A stretch of 64,000 nucleotides of DNA from Anatilimnocola floriformis. GTDB taxonomy: Bacteria > Planctomycetota > Planctomycetia > Pirellulales > Pirellulaceae. The first letter of the stretch is position 1, and each line of letters begins with the position of its first letter. The notes under the pieces are model-generated. The model did no database searches. It was not told the DNA's origin and worked only from the letters and a program-made list of their open reading frames with translations. Shown here piece after piece: positions 9,490-18,411 of the stretch. The stretch is taken from positions 1 to 64,000 of the forward strand of contig NZ_JAMLFW010000005.1 of assembly GCF_024256385.1 (NCBI RefSeq). The letters are read 5' to 3'. The position numbers and the translations under genes were made by a program.

Positions 9490-10413
9490 ATGAAAAAAAA
9501 TACCCCGCCACCGGCGAAGCCTGTCGAAAGCAGTCCGTCGGTGGTTTCTGTCTTGTTTCATCCTCGCTATCGCACACTGGTCGGCTTGATCATCCTTTGC
9601 GGCGCGGCTTATTGGGGCTTTCAAGAAGCGTGGCAGCGTTGGGGCGAACCTTCGCTCGCTTCCGAGCCTTATCAAGTCACCACCGAGCAATTGCTAGTCA
9701 CTTCGCAGCCACCTTGGATCGAGGGAGACGTCAAAGCCGAAGCGATTCGCGACGGCGGGCTGACTCGCATGGATCTGCGCGAACGGGCGCTCCTCGATCG
9801 CGTGCGCCGAGCCTTTGCCGTGCACAATTGGGTTGCTCAAGTGAAGCAGGTTCGCAAGTCGTATCCGGCGCAGGTCATCGTCGATCTGGAATATCGCAAG
9901 CCGATGGCGACCGTCGAGGTTGCTTACCGCGGCCGGCCCGAGCTACTGCTGATTGATGAGAAAGCGACGCTGCTGCCCTCGCCCAGCGAAGCCTTTGCCG
10001 CTCGCAACTTGCCGGACCTGCTGCGGATCGACGCTGGCGACACCGCGCCGGCGGGACCGTATGGCACGGACTGGGGAAATCCTCGCGTGACTGCAGCCGC
10101 CAAGATCGCAGCGGCCTGGGGTGATCGTTGGTCGGCGCTCGGTTTGTATCGCATCGTGGTGAGCGAAGATACGAACGGCAGAATCAGCTACGAACTGCAA
10201 ACGCGCAACGGTGGCCGCTGCGTTTGGGGAAATCCGCCAGGTCAAGAAACGGCCGGCGAACCGCTGCCGGCAGTGAAAGTGGAACGAGCGATTGCCGCTC
10301 ATGCTCACGGGCAGCTGAAAGACGACCGCGATGCGCCGCCCGTCGATCTCAGCGGCGGCACGACACCGATGCCCGCCCGCACCGCCACCCGGCCGCGGCG
10401 AGCACCACTCTAG
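9490..10413 (+). CDS. FtsQ/DivIB-like bitopic membrane protein
   Basis: The 307-residue product has a proline-rich cytoplasmic tail, one transmembrane helix at about residues 29-45, and a periplasmic part beginning with a POTRA-like stretch (about 60-130, including AEAIRDGGLTRMD and VIVDLEYRKPMATV). That is FtsQ topology and domain order. FtsQ links early and late division proteins in the membrane. ATG 9490 is preceded by GGAG seven bases upstream. Position directly behind murB is the usual place of ftsQ in dcw clusters. Sequence similarity is weak by eye, so the call rests on topology plus context. The C-terminus ends in a Pro/Arg-rich tail. Planctomycetes lack FtsZ, so the partner set would be non-standard. 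Confidence 0.72.
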   Translation: MKKNTPPPAKPVESSPSVVSVLFHPRYRTLVGLIILCGAAYWGFQEAWQRWGEPSLASEPYQVTTEQLLVTSQPPWIEGDVKAEAIRDGGLTRMDLRERALLDRVRRAFAVHNWVAQVKQVRKSYPAQVIVDLEYRKPMATVEVAYRGRPELLLIDEKATLLPSPSEAFAARNLPDLLRIDAGDTAPAGPYGTDWGNPRVTAAAKIAAAWGDRWSALGLYRIVVSEDTNGRISYELQTRNGGRCVWGNPPGQETAGEPLPAVKVERAIAAHAHGQLKDDRDAPPVDLSGGTTPMPARTATRPRRAPL

Positions 10414-10420
10414 AGAAAAA

Positions 10421-10445
10421 GTAGGCCGGACTATTGGTCCGGCCT
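10421..10445 (+). repeat. GTAG-headed palindrome (REP-like) between convergent genes
   Basis: GTAG at 10421-10424 leads into GCCGGAC (10425-10431), a five-base loop and GTCCGGC (10437-10443); pairing extends to A10423/T10445. It sits in the 54-bp gap between the ends of the ftsQ-like gene and acs, so it could also act as a bidirectional terminator, though no T-run follows. It shares the GTAG head with four other palindromes in the window. Confidence 0.7.
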
Positions 10446-10467
10446 GGAGCGGAGAAGTTACGAAGAT

Positions 10468-12417
10468 TTACTCTTCATCGCCGCGGAGTTTCGCCAGCAC
10501 GCTGTAATCTTCCAACGTGCTCGTATCCTGCACCGATTCTTTTCCGGCGGCGATATCGCGTAAGAGCCGCCGCATGATCTTGCCGCTGCGCGTCTTCGGC
10601 AGCGAACCGGTAAAGCGAATGTCGTCCGGCACCGCGAGCGCACCGATTTCCTTGCGGACGTGCTGCTTCATCGCGGTTTTCAACGCATCGTTGGCTTCAC
10701 CGCTCTTGAGCGTGACGAAGACGACGACCGACTGACCCTTCAGTTCATCAGGCCGGCCGACGGCAGCGGCTTCGGCGACGTTCGGATGGCTGACGAGAGC
10801 GCTCTCGACTTCGATGGTGCTCAGACGATGGCCGCTGACGTTGATCACGTCGTCGATGCGACCCATGATCCAGTAATAGCCGTCGTTGTCGACGCGGCTG
10901 TTGTCGCCGGTCAGATAGTTGCCGGGGACCTTCGTCCAATATTGCTGCACATAGCGATCGTCATCGCCCCACAGGCCGCGAAGCATGCCAGGCCACGGCT
11001 TGGCGATGCAGAGCATGCCGCCTTGATTGGGGCCGACCGGTTGCAGTTGCTCATCGAGCAGCACCGGCACGACGCCGGGCATCGGCTTGGTGCAGCTGCC
11101 GGGCTTGGTCGCGATGGCGCCAGGGAGCGGGCTCATCATGATGCCGCCCGTTTCAGTCTGCCACCACGTATCGACGATCGGGCAACGCTCGCCGCCGATC
11201 TTGCGGTGATACCACATCCACGCTTCGGGATTGATCCCTTCGCCGACCGTGCCGAGCAGCCGCAGGCTCGAGAGGTCATGCTTGTCGACGTGATGATCGC
11301 CCCACTTGATGAATGCCCGAATCGCCGTCGGGGCCGTGTAAAGAATCGTTACGCGATGCCGTTCGATGATGTCCCAGAAGCGGTCTTCTTCGGGCCAGTT
11401 CGGAGCCCCTTCGTACATTACCGTCGTAGCGCCCGCCGACAACGGGCCGTAGACGATGTAGCTGTGACCGGTGACCCAACCGCAATCAGCCGTGCACCAG
11501 AAAATGTCGTCGTCGCGATAATCAAAGACCCATTCAAAGGTCTTCTTCACGAACAGGTTGTAACCTGCCGTCGTGTGGCGGATGCCCTTCGGCTTGCCGG
11601 TGGAACCGCTGGTGTAAAGGATGAACAGCGGATGTTCGCTGTCGAGTTGCTCGGCCGGGCAATCAGCCGAAGCCTTGGCGGTGATGTCATGCCACCAATG
11701 ATCGCGGCCGTCCTTCATCGCCACATTGTTTTTGGCCCGTTGAAAGACCACGCAGTTCTGCACCGTCGGCGACTTCGCCAGCGCGGTATCGACGGTCGCT
11801 TTCAATTCGAGCAACTTGCCGCGGCGCCAACCGCCATCGGCCGTGATGACGACTTTGGCTTTCGCATCGTTGTTGCGATCGGCAATCGCTTCGGCCGAGA
11901 ACCCGCCGAAGACCACGCTATGTACCACACCGATTCGCGCACAAGCGAGCATGGCAATCGCCAGCTCCGGCACCATCGGCATATAAATGGTCGCTACATC
12001 ACCGGGCTTGAGGCCCAGGCTTTTCAGCGAGTTCGCAAACTTGCAAACCTCGCGATGCAGCTGAGCATAAGTAATCGTCCGCTGTTCGCCGGGCTCACCT
12101 TCCCAAATAAAGGCGGCTTTGTTCTTGCGCCAACTATTTAGATGGGCATCGAGGCAGTTGTAGCTGACATTGGTCGTGCCGCCGACAAACCACTTGGCGA
12201 ACGGCGGTTGCCAATCGAGCACCTTATTGAATGGCTTGAACCAATGGAGATCTTTCCTCGCGAGTTCGCCCCAGAACTTTTCGGGATCGCGGATCGACTC
12301 TTCGTACAGGGATTCGTAGGCCGCGAACGAGCCAATCTTCGCCGCGGCTTGAAAGTCTGCCGTGGGGGGAAACTTCCGGTCTTCTTGCATCACCGAATCG
12401 ATCTGACCACCGCTCAT
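10468..12417 (-). CDS. acs: Acetyl-CoA synthetase (acetate-CoA ligase)
   Basis: Converts acetate, ATP and CoA to acetyl-CoA, AMP and PPi through an acetyl-adenylate. The 649 residues from ATG 12417 equal the usual family length; an ORF extension to 12516 adds a non-conserved leader and is rejected. AAGGG lies upstream of the chosen start. Visible motifs are the ATP-binding [11 protein letters not shown] (268-278), [32 protein letters not shown] and the C-terminal [11 protein letters not shown]. Lys613 in that last motif is the catalytic lysine controlled by reversible acetylation in this family. No acetyltransferase or deacetylase gene is adjacent. It ends convergently with the ftsQ-like gene. 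Confidence 0.97.
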   Translation of the reverse strand: MSGGQIDSVMQEDRKFPPTADFQAAAKIGSFAAYESLYEESIRDPEKFWGELARKDLHWFKPFNKVLDWQPPFAKWFVGGTTNVSYNCLDAHLNSWRKNKAAFIWEGEPGEQRTITYAQLHREVCKFANSLKSLGLKPGDVATIYMPMVPELAIAMLACARIGVVHSVVFGGFSAEAIADRNNDAKAKVVITADGGWRRGKLLELKATVDTALAKSPTVQNCVVFQRAKNNVAMKDGRDHWWHDITAKASADCPAEQLDSEHPLFILYTSGSTGKPKGIRHTTAGYNLFVKKTFEWVFDYRDDDIFWCTADCGWVTGHSYIVYGPLSAGATTVMYEGAPNWPEEDRFWDIIERHRVTILYTAPTAIRAFIKWGDHHVDKHDLSSLRLLGTVGEGINPEAWMWYHRKIGGERCPIVDTWWQTETGGIMMSPLPGAIATKPGSCTKPMPGVVPVLLDEQLQPVGPNQGGMLCIAKPWPGMLRGLWGDDDRYVQQYWTKVPGNYLTGDNSRVDNDGYYWIMGRIDDVINVSGHRLSTIEVESALVSHPNVAEAAAVGRPDELKGQSVVVFVTLKSGEANDALKTAMKQHVRKEIGALAVPDDIRFTGSLPKTRSGKIMRRLLRDIAAGKESVQDTSTLEDYSVLAKLRGDEE

Positions 12418-12595
12418 CGCCGTTCGCCCTTGCTTCACACGTTTCACAAATCCTGGAGAGTCGAAAGCGCCCGCTTCCCTGCGGACCGGTAGTATCATCG
12501 CTGGAAAACAACCCATTAACTAGTGGCCGATTGTCGCCCAGCCCAGCCGGTCGCCACCCGATAAATAGAGCTCGCCGCTGGGTTGAGAAAGTAGA

Positions 12596-12937
12596 ATGGC
12601 GGAGATGCGATTCTCCCTGCGAACATTATTGATCGGCCTGTCCGTGGTCTGCGCTCTGTCGGCAATCGTCGGAATCGGCGCAAAGGCAATCAAGCCCTCC
12701 TATGGCTACGGCATTCAGGCCAAATGTGGTCGTCTGCCCGCAGACGATTCGTCGCTGGAGACTTGGTTGAGCGCACAACCGGGCGTTGTCAGGGTGCACG
12801 TTCAGCGCGAGAACAATCAAGTTCACGTCATTTGGATCATGTCGCAGGATTTAATGAGGAATCCACCCGTACCTGACTTGCGGCCCGAACTCGAGAACCT
12901 GGGCTACACTCCCATTATTTCCTACGACCGACGTTAG
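12596..12937 (+). CDS. Small FSLRTLL-anchored hypothetical protein
   Basis: The 113-residue product begins MAEMRFSLRTLLIGLSVV and continues into one transmembrane helix (about 8-26), leaving a roughly 85-residue domain outside the membrane. The FSLRTLL start is shared with the next gene and, in modified form, with a gene at 24.8 kb. The soluble part (LETWLSAQPGVVRVHV, VHVIWIMSQDL) has the alternating pattern of a small alpha/beta fold but no named domain is recognised. The start could be ATG 12596 or ATG 12605. Function unknown. Confidence 0.7.
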   Translation: MAEMRFSLRTLLIGLSVVCALSAIVGIGAKAIKPSYGYGIQAKCGRLPADDSSLETWLSAQPGVVRVHVQRENNQVHVIWIMSQDLMRNPPVPDLRPELENLGYTPIISYDRR

Positions 12938-13005
12938 GTTGCCCGAGAAGATGAATTATGCTGCCGGCACGCGTAGAATTGCTCGCGACGTTGGCAGGCC
13001 CACTC

Positions 13006-14367
13006 ATGACAACACCCACGCGCAACTGGTCTCCTCTTCGCTTCAGCCTGCGCACGCTGTTGCTCGCGATCACGCTGGTGGCGGTCGCCATTGCGGTGTA
13101 TCGCTGGCCTTGGGAAGAAAGGCATTTATCATCGAGTGGCGCTGAAAACCCTCTTTTTCAAGAAGTCGAGATCGCCACTTATCGCCGCGATTGGCGGGGC
13201 AAGGCAGTTCTCAACGGACCTCTGAGAATTCAGCGCGATGGCCGACCTCACTATCTGGCCACGTATTACGAAGGAGAACTACACGGTCTACGACAGTGCT
13301 TTGATGAGCAGGGAAGAGTCTTGATCGAGGGGTATTATCGGCACGGCAAAATGCACGGCCCCTTTCGCGCGGGTGACGGCACGACATGGGTTACGGAGGG
13401 ACAGTACCGAGACAATGCGCCGCATGGCACGTGGCGATTCTTGATAAGCGAACGGTACGGATCGCCAACGCCGCCCGGATTTCCCTATCTTGCGCCGCTG
13501 ACATTACCCGGCGAAGAATGGGCGCGCCCACTTCCAAATCCACATGTCGTGGTCACTTCGGAGTGGGACAGCATCAATGGTCACGTCAAGCGGAAATGGG
13601 CCTCACCCAGCGGCGAACTTCTTCGCACGGCTGAGTACCGTCACGGCGATCTTGTCCTTTGGAACGATGTACCGATTGTCGAGCACTTTATCGCCTGGCT
13701 GCGGAGCCCGTATGTCGACGATGAGCGGCTGGCGAAGTTTTTCGAAACGGCCAAGTCAGGAAATTGGTACGAGGATGGCAGGGGTGATTATTCGGTGCTG
13801 GGATTTCTCGGCAACCCGGAGAAAGCCGTTGTGTTTCGGGAGAATCGCGAGGGTGACTCTTGGCTCGACTTCAACAGTCCTGGGTTACTCGCCGCGACGC
13901 TCTGCGAAGAAACTCTCGCCAACGGTTTTCGTTTCGACTATCGCTACGGCCAACTTTGGCTGGTGCCCGCCGAGGATGGCGAAGAGTTTATCGATCGCAC
14001 GGGTGTCGCGCAGGTTGCATTCGAACCAGGCAGCACGCAAGCCCACGAGTGGGAAACGCGGGTCAATGTGTTCACCGTGAGTGCTCACGATGTCGTCCCG
14101 ATCGCAATCGATCAACTCCTGGCCGAGACGAGCATCGAGTTTGATTACTCAGTGCTGTTGCCCAAAGAACCTCGCCGCGGGAGAACGACCTCGGAAAAGC
14201 ACGCCACGTACCGCCGCCGCGATGCTCTCGGCTTGTTGCTGCAGGCCACGGGCTGCCGCGTCGAGCAGCAAGGGAATAAGCTGATCTTCACGCCGCGGCC
14301 CGGACGAACCGAGGGCGAACGCTACAACAATCCCTTTCCAGCGCGCATCGTCGATCCGTTTGGTTAA
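13006..14367 (+). CDS. FSLRTLL-anchored protein with MORN/YwqK-like repeats and a C-terminal STN-like domain
   Basis: From ATG 13006 the product has 453 residues; an ATG at 12958 would add 16 residues. A membrane anchor (RFSLRTLLLAITLVAVAIAV) is followed by repeats of the type GPLRIQRDGRPHYLATYYEGELHG, VLIEGYYRHGKMHGPF and TEGQYRDNAPHGTWRF, which resemble the toxin-antitoxin YwqK/MORN variant. The last about 90 residues (VFTVSAHDVVPIAIDQLLAE, YRRRDALGLLLQATGC, NKLIFTP) follow the pattern of an STN domain, the short module at the N-terminus of secretins and TonB receptors. That combination is unusual. It overlaps the preferred thiL start region closely and may be cotranscribed with the 113-residue protein. 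Function unknown. Confidence 0.72.
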   Translation: MTTPTRNWSPLRFSLRTLLLAITLVAVAIAVYRWPWEERHLSSSGAENPLFQEVEIATYRRDWRGKAVLNGPLRIQRDGRPHYLATYYEGELHGLRQCFDEQGRVLIEGYYRHGKMHGPFRAGDGTTWVTEGQYRDNAPHGTWRFLISERYGSPTPPGFPYLAPLTLPGEEWARPLPNPHVVVTSEWDSINGHVKRKWASPSGELLRTAEYRHGDLVLWNDVPIVEHFIAWLRSPYVDDERLAKFFETAKSGNWYEDGRGDYSVLGFLGNPEKAVVFRENREGDSWLDFNSPGLLAATLCEETLANGFRFDYRYGQLWLVPAEDGEEFIDRTGVAQVAFEPGSTQAHEWETRVNVFTVSAHDVVPIAIDQLLAETSIEFDYSVLLPKEPRRGRTTSEKHATYRRRDALGLLLQATGCRVEQQGNKLIFTPRPGRTEGERYNNPFPARIVDPFG

Positions 14368-14377
14368 TCTAGAGGTT

Positions 14378-15304
14378 ATGGAACTCGAATTTCTCCGCTG
14401 GTTGCGCGAAAGAATTCCAGCGGCAACAAACATCCCGCTCGGCGTTGGCGATGATGCTGCGCTCCTAGCGCAGCAAACGGGACAGCAAACCGTCGTAACC
14501 ACCGACATGCTGATGGACGGCACCGATTTTCTGCTGAACGAATGCGGGGCCGCTGCCGCGGGACGCAAAGCGCTCGCGGTAAATCTGAGCGATCTGGCCG
14601 CGATGGGGGCCAAGCCCGTGGCGGCGTTTGTTTCGATCGCAGTGAGCAAGAAAGATGGCGCTGAACAAGCATTGGCCATGGCGAAAGGCATTTTCGAGGG
14701 GCTGTTGCCGCTCGCTGAAGAGCTGGGTTGCGCGATTGCCGGCGGCGATACGAATAGCTGGAGCGGGCCGCTGGTGATCAGCGTCACCGCGCTCGGCGAA
14801 GTGCCTGTTGGTAAGGCTTGGCTGCGGAGCGGCGCTGAACCGGGCGATGCCGTGCTCGTGACGGGCCAATTCGGCCGCAGCATCGAAGGAAGGCATCTTA
14901 CGTTCACGCCACGCGTGCGCGAGGCACTGCTGCTGCAGCAATTGAGTGCCGAGATTCATGCTGCCATCGATGTCAGCGATGGCTTGTCCCTCGATTTGTC
15001 GCGAATCTGCTCGGCCAGCGGTTGTGGTGCGCTGCTTGAGCTCGCACACATTCCGCTCACGCTCGCAACGACCGAGCATTGCGGCGAAGATCTCGCCGCA
15101 GCCTGGCGTCATGCACTTACCGACGGCGAAGACTTCGAATTGATCCTCGCCGTTCCTCCGCGCGAAGCCGATCGTCTGCTGCGCGAACAACCGCTGGGAG
15201 TCCAACTCACGCAAATCGGCACGTTCACGGCCGAGCCTGGTTTGAAACAGCAACTGCCAAGCGGCGAAGTTCTGCCGCTCGAGCCGCGAGGGTACGAGCA
15301 TTGA
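14378..15304 (+). CDS. thiL: Thiamine-monophosphate kinase
   Basis: ThiL phosphorylates thiamine monophosphate to the cofactor thiamine pyrophosphate with ATP. The 308-residue product shows the PurM-like ATP-binding features GVGDDAALL, TTDMLMDGTDF, the NLSDLAAMGAKP segment, AGGDTN and the late IDVSDGLSLDLSRI and LTDGEDFELILA blocks. ATG 14378 is preferred over an in-frame TTG at 14360 that would overlap the previous gene; AGAGG lies just before it. The stop codon overlaps the TTG start of tsaE, so the two genes are translationally coupled. Confidence 0.93.
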   Translation: MELEFLRWLRERIPAATNIPLGVGDDAALLAQQTGQQTVVTTDMLMDGTDFLLNECGAAAAGRKALAVNLSDLAAMGAKPVAAFVSIAVSKKDGAEQALAMAKGIFEGLLPLAEELGCAIAGGDTNSWSGPLVISVTALGEVPVGKAWLRSGAEPGDAVLVTGQFGRSIEGRHLTFTPRVREALLLQQLSAEIHAAIDVSDGLSLDLSRICSASGCGALLELAHIPLTLATTEHCGEDLAAAWRHALTDGEDFELILAVPPREADRLLREQPLGVQLTQIGTFTAEPGLKQQLPSGEVLPLEPRGYEH

Positions 15305-15768
15305 GTGAGTACGTCTTCAGCTCAAATTCGCTGGCCGATACCGATCGCCTGGCGGCCATGCTCGTCAGCGTTTTGCCGCAGCGCGCGACGATCGCATTCT
15401 GCGGCACTCTCGGAGCCGGCAAGACCCGCTTCGTCCAGGGCCTGGCCGCGGCGGCGGGCATCGACCCCGCCGATGTCACCAGCCCGACGTTCGTCCTCTG
15501 CCAGCAATACAACGGCTCGCGGCGTCTTTACCATCTCGACGCTTACCGCCTGCACGACGCCGACGAATTCCGCGAGCTCGGCACCGATGAACTCTACGAC
15601 GAGGCGGCCCTCACGCTCATCGAATGGGCCGATAAGGTCGAACCCGCGCTCCCTGATTCTTATCTCCTCATTCAAATCGAAGTGACCGGCGAACAAACTC
15701 GCCAGTTCCGCATCGAAGCCATCGGTGACGAGCTCGGCCAAGTCATCGCCGCGCTGCGCGCGCTCTAA
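15301..15768 (+). CDS. tsaE: tRNA threonylcarbamoyladenosine biosynthesis ATPase TsaE
   Basis: TsaE is the ATPase partner of TsaB/TsaD in forming t6A37 on ANN-decoding tRNAs. The 155-residue product carries the P-loop GTLGAGKT (35-42), VTSPTFVLCQQYNG (switch-like region), LYHLDAYRL and LTLIEWADKVEPALP, all family hallmarks. The only suitable start is TTG 15301, which overlaps the thiL stop as TTGA; the longer frame upstream is antisense-free but lies in thiL and has no family similarity. TsaB and TsaD are not in the window. Confidence 0.92.
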   Translation: MSEYVFSSNSLADTDRLAAMLVSVLPQRATIAFCGTLGAGKTRFVQGLAAAAGIDPADVTSPTFVLCQQYNGSRRLYHLDAYRLHDADEFRELGTDELYDEAALTLIEWADKVEPALPDSYLLIQIEVTGEQTRQFRIEAIGDELGQVIAALRAL

Positions 15769-15854
15769 CGCCCCGGTGGATTACCGGCTTTAGAATTACT
15801 CCTCTCTTGCCATGGCAACTCGCTTCGCCACGCACCAGCAGTTACAACCAAATC

Positions 15855-16505
15855 ATGCCCCTTACTCATTTTCTCCAGCAACTTTTCCACCACAGCCGGG
15901 TGACGGTTGAGGCCGAGGGAGACATCGCGCTCGACGATCCGCAGTTGTGGGCCTTGCTCGAGCAACACGACCTAGCCTGGCGACAACAACTGCCGCGCGA
16001 CCTGCCGCCGCTCGATCAAACATCGGCGTTGTTCGGAGCGATGGCCATCTACCGCAGTGCTCAGGTCTTGGTCTTTCGCGATACGCCGGTCGCGGGATTG
16101 CAGCAATCGTTGCACGGCCCGGAATTGGCCGGCGCTCGCGAACAATTTTCGGTCGACCTGTGTCTCCGTTTTCTGCCGGACCTGGTGCGGCTGGCACGAG
16201 CGCGGTCGCACGACGATCCGCTGGTTCGCTGCCTGCTCGATCTCGGCAGTTGCTGGCCGTTGTCCTCGGTGGGCATCGCCGGTGTCGAACTCAATGAGCT
16301 GGGGAAAACACGCGTCACCGCGCTCGCCGAAAACCCCGGCGTGTGGCAGTTGTATCTCGATCGCGTATTGCAAACCGGCGATGAATCTCGGCTGGCCGAT
16401 CCGCGAGTCCGACTCGCGGCGCGACGAGCGGTGGGGGCGTTTCCGCAATTGGCGGGAAAATTGTCGAAGAGTCTGGAAGAACCCAAGGAAGTTCCTGCCG
16501 CATGA
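15855..16505 (+). CDS. Accessory protein 1 of the MoxR operon (bpX-type, unassigned)
   Basis: The 216-residue product, from ATG 15855, is largely alpha-helical and has no signal peptide. Recognisable stretches include LPLDQTSALFGAMAIYRSAQ and LVRCLLDLGSCWPLSSVGIAGVEL. Its stop overlaps the MoxR start as ATGA, and the gene leads the four-gene operon. In MoxR-vWA-beta-propeller ternary systems such small proteins are annotated as bpX domains; I cannot assign which bpX family from sequence alone. Inferred role: adaptor between the ATPase and the vWA/propeller subunit. Confidence 0.75.
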   Translation: MPLTHFLQQLFHHSRVTVEAEGDIALDDPQLWALLEQHDLAWRQQLPRDLPPLDQTSALFGAMAIYRSAQVLVFRDTPVAGLQQSLHGPELAGAREQFSVDLCLRFLPDLVRLARARSHDDPLVRCLLDLGSCWPLSSVGIAGVELNELGKTRVTALAENPGVWQLYLDRVLQTGDESRLADPRVRLAARRAVGAFPQLAGKLSKSLEEPKEVPAA

Positions 16506-17674
16506 CTGCTGAAGTGCAACCGAAGTTTGATCCGCATCTAGGCCAACGACTGGTGAACGACGTGCTGTCGCCGCTCAAGCGGGCCTTTGTCGGCAAGGAC
16601 GAGATTGTCGACCTGCTCGGCGTGTGTCTCGCCGGCGGCGAAAACCTCTTTCTGCTCGGCCCGCCTGGCACGGCGAAGAGCGCCGTTGTCCGCGAACTTT
16701 CGCGCCGGCTCGACGGCAAGGTGTTTGACTATCTCCTCACGCGATTCACCGAGCCGAACGAACTCTTCGGGCCGTTCGACATTCGCAAGCTCCGCGAAGG
16801 AGAGTTGCTGACGAACACCGAAGGGATGTTGCCCGAGGCGTCGCTTGTTTTTCTCGATGAGTTGCTGAACGCCAACAGTGCGATCTTGAATAGCCTGCTG
16901 ATGGTGCTGAACGAGCGGATCTTTCGCCGCGGTCGCGAGACACGCCACTTGCCGACGCTGATGGTCGTCGGCGCAAGCAATCGGTTGCCGGAAGATGAAA
17001 CGCTCGGCGCACTCTTCGATCGGTTCTTGCTCCGAGTGCACTGCGACAACATTCCCGGCGATCAACTGAGCGAGGTTCTAGTCGCCGGTTGGCAGCTTGA
17101 TGCTCGCAAGCACGAAGTGGTCACCAATCCGATTTCTGCCGATGAAATTCGCCGGTTACAGCAGCAGTTGTCGCACGTCGATCTCGTGCCGCTTCGGCCG
17201 GCGTACACCGAATTGATCCTCAGGCTTCGCCAGGCCGGCATTCCCGTTTCCGATCGCCGCGCCGTGAAGTTGCAACGGCTGGTTGCGGCGAGTGCGCTGC
17301 TCTGCGGCAGAAATGTCGCCACGCAAACCGACCTATGGATTCTCCGCTACATCTGGGATACCGAAGAACAGCGCGAAGTTCTCGCCGCCATCGTGCAGGA
17401 AGCCGTCGATAAAGCCAGCGAGCAAGAGAAGTCGTCGGCGCATCCGCGCTCGCAGGGCATATTGCCCGATCTAGAAGCCCTTGCCCGCGATTTGCATGAA
17501 CTAAAAACCAAGCTCGCCGCTGCGACGACCGATTCCCCAGAGCGTTCAACGCTTCGCGACCAACTAAGCATTCTCGCGGGGCGGATTCCTTGGGTTGCCG
17601 CTCAGCAACAGCGCGAACATTTGCAGCGGCAGTTCGAAGAGCTGTGGCAGCAAAGTGGAGGAACTTCGGCATGA
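16502..17674 (+). CDS. MoxR-family AAA+ ATPase
   Basis: The 390-residue product is a MoxR/RavA-type AAA+ ATPase, a remodelling chaperone that usually acts with a vWA-domain partner. It has the Walker A GPPGTAKS (53-60), the FTEPNELFGPFDI segment, the Walker B LVFLDELLNAN (115-125), sensor 1 VVGASNRLPED and a helical lid, followed by a coiled C-terminal region. Both ends overlap neighbours by ATGA (16502-16505 and 17671-17674), implying stoichiometric, coupled translation with the flanking operon genes. Motif completeness suggests an active ATPase. Confidence 0.95.
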   Translation: MTAEVQPKFDPHLGQRLVNDVLSPLKRAFVGKDEIVDLLGVCLAGGENLFLLGPPGTAKSAVVRELSRRLDGKVFDYLLTRFTEPNELFGPFDIRKLREGELLTNTEGMLPEASLVFLDELLNANSAILNSLLMVLNERIFRRGRETRHLPTLMVVGASNRLPEDETLGALFDRFLLRVHCDNIPGDQLSEVLVAGWQLDARKHEVVTNPISADEIRRLQQQLSHVDLVPLRPAYTELILRLRQAGIPVSDRRAVKLQRLVAASALLCGRNVATQTDLWILRYIWDTEEQREVLAAIVQEAVDKASEQEKSSAHPRSQGILPDLEALARDLHELKTKLAAATTDSPERSTLRDQLSILAGRIPWVAAQQQREHLQRQFEELWQQSGGTSA

Positions 17675-18411
17675 GCGATCGCCGCAGCGAGAACGCAGGT
17701 TGGGCTGCTTCGTTGCCGCTGACCGCTGTGGCCGGGTTGGCGTCGCTTCGTTTTTTGAGCGGCGCCGAAGCGCTGGTTGTCGGCGAGCAAGTCTGGCTCC
17801 GCGGCGAAGCCTTGAATGACGCCGATGAACTGCGCTTGCGGCAAACGCCCGGCTTGGAACGATTTGATATTCGCGAGCGCGACGAACTTTTTTCGACTGG
17901 TTCGCTGCTTCCTTGTGGTCGGCTGCCGACGGGAGCTTGGCGAAAGCTCCGCGATTTCATCCAGCCCGAACAACCGCCGCTGCGCATCGTCAGCGGCACT
18001 TGGCCGCAGCTGACATTGTCGCTCGTGCGCGATACCGTTCAGCGCGAAACGACTGCGCTGCTGACTTCGCTCCGCGATTGGGAGCAATACGCGCTGAGCG
18101 CAGCGCAGGTTCGGTTGAATCCGCTGAAATTCGCCATGAACGGCGACAATCAGGTCCTCATCGTCGGCTCGCCGCTGCCCCCGCTCACGGGCCAGCGATT
18201 TTGGGAAGAGAAAGGGATTTTTACGGCGGCCGGTTGGCATTGGTCGCCGGCCGTCGAAGTCGCGATCATCCGCCGCGTATTGCAACTCGGCGACCACGAC
18301 CTCGCCCTCTGGTATGCCGATGGCAGGTGGGAGTTGATTCGCCAGGATGACTTCGTCGCCGCCCGCCGGGCTGCGGTGCGGGCGACGGCAGCGGGAGTGC
18401 ATGACAAATGA
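17671..18411 (+). CDS. Accessory protein 2 of the MoxR operon (bpX-type, unassigned)
   Basis: The 246-residue product starts at ATG 17671 inside the MoxR stop; an in-frame TTG upstream is rejected. It opens SLPLTAVAGLASLRFLSGAEALVVGEQVWLRGE, then LPCGRLPTGAWRKLRDFIQP, and contains QVLIVGSPLPPLTGQRFW near residue 175, features consistent with the bpX accessory domains of ternary MoxR-vWA-propeller systems. No catalytic motif is seen. It overlaps the next gene by ATGA at 18408-18411. Function inferred only from context. Confidence 0.78.
   Translation: MSDRRSENAGWAASLPLTAVAGLASLRFLSGAEALVVGEQVWLRGEALNDADELRLRQTPGLERFDIRERDELFSTGSLLPCGRLPTGAWRKLRDFIQPEQPPLRIVSGTWPQLTLSLVRDTVQRETTALLTSLRDWEQYALSAAQVRLNPLKFAMNGDNQVLIVGSPLPPLTGQRFWEEKGIFTAAGWHWSPAVEVAIIRRVLQLGDHDLALWYADGRWELIRQDDFVAARRAAVRATAAGVHDK

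Noticed and set aside
10660-12141. 493-codon plus-strand frame opposite acs
   Set aside because: Exactly antisense to a well-conserved enzyme and without recognisable motifs.
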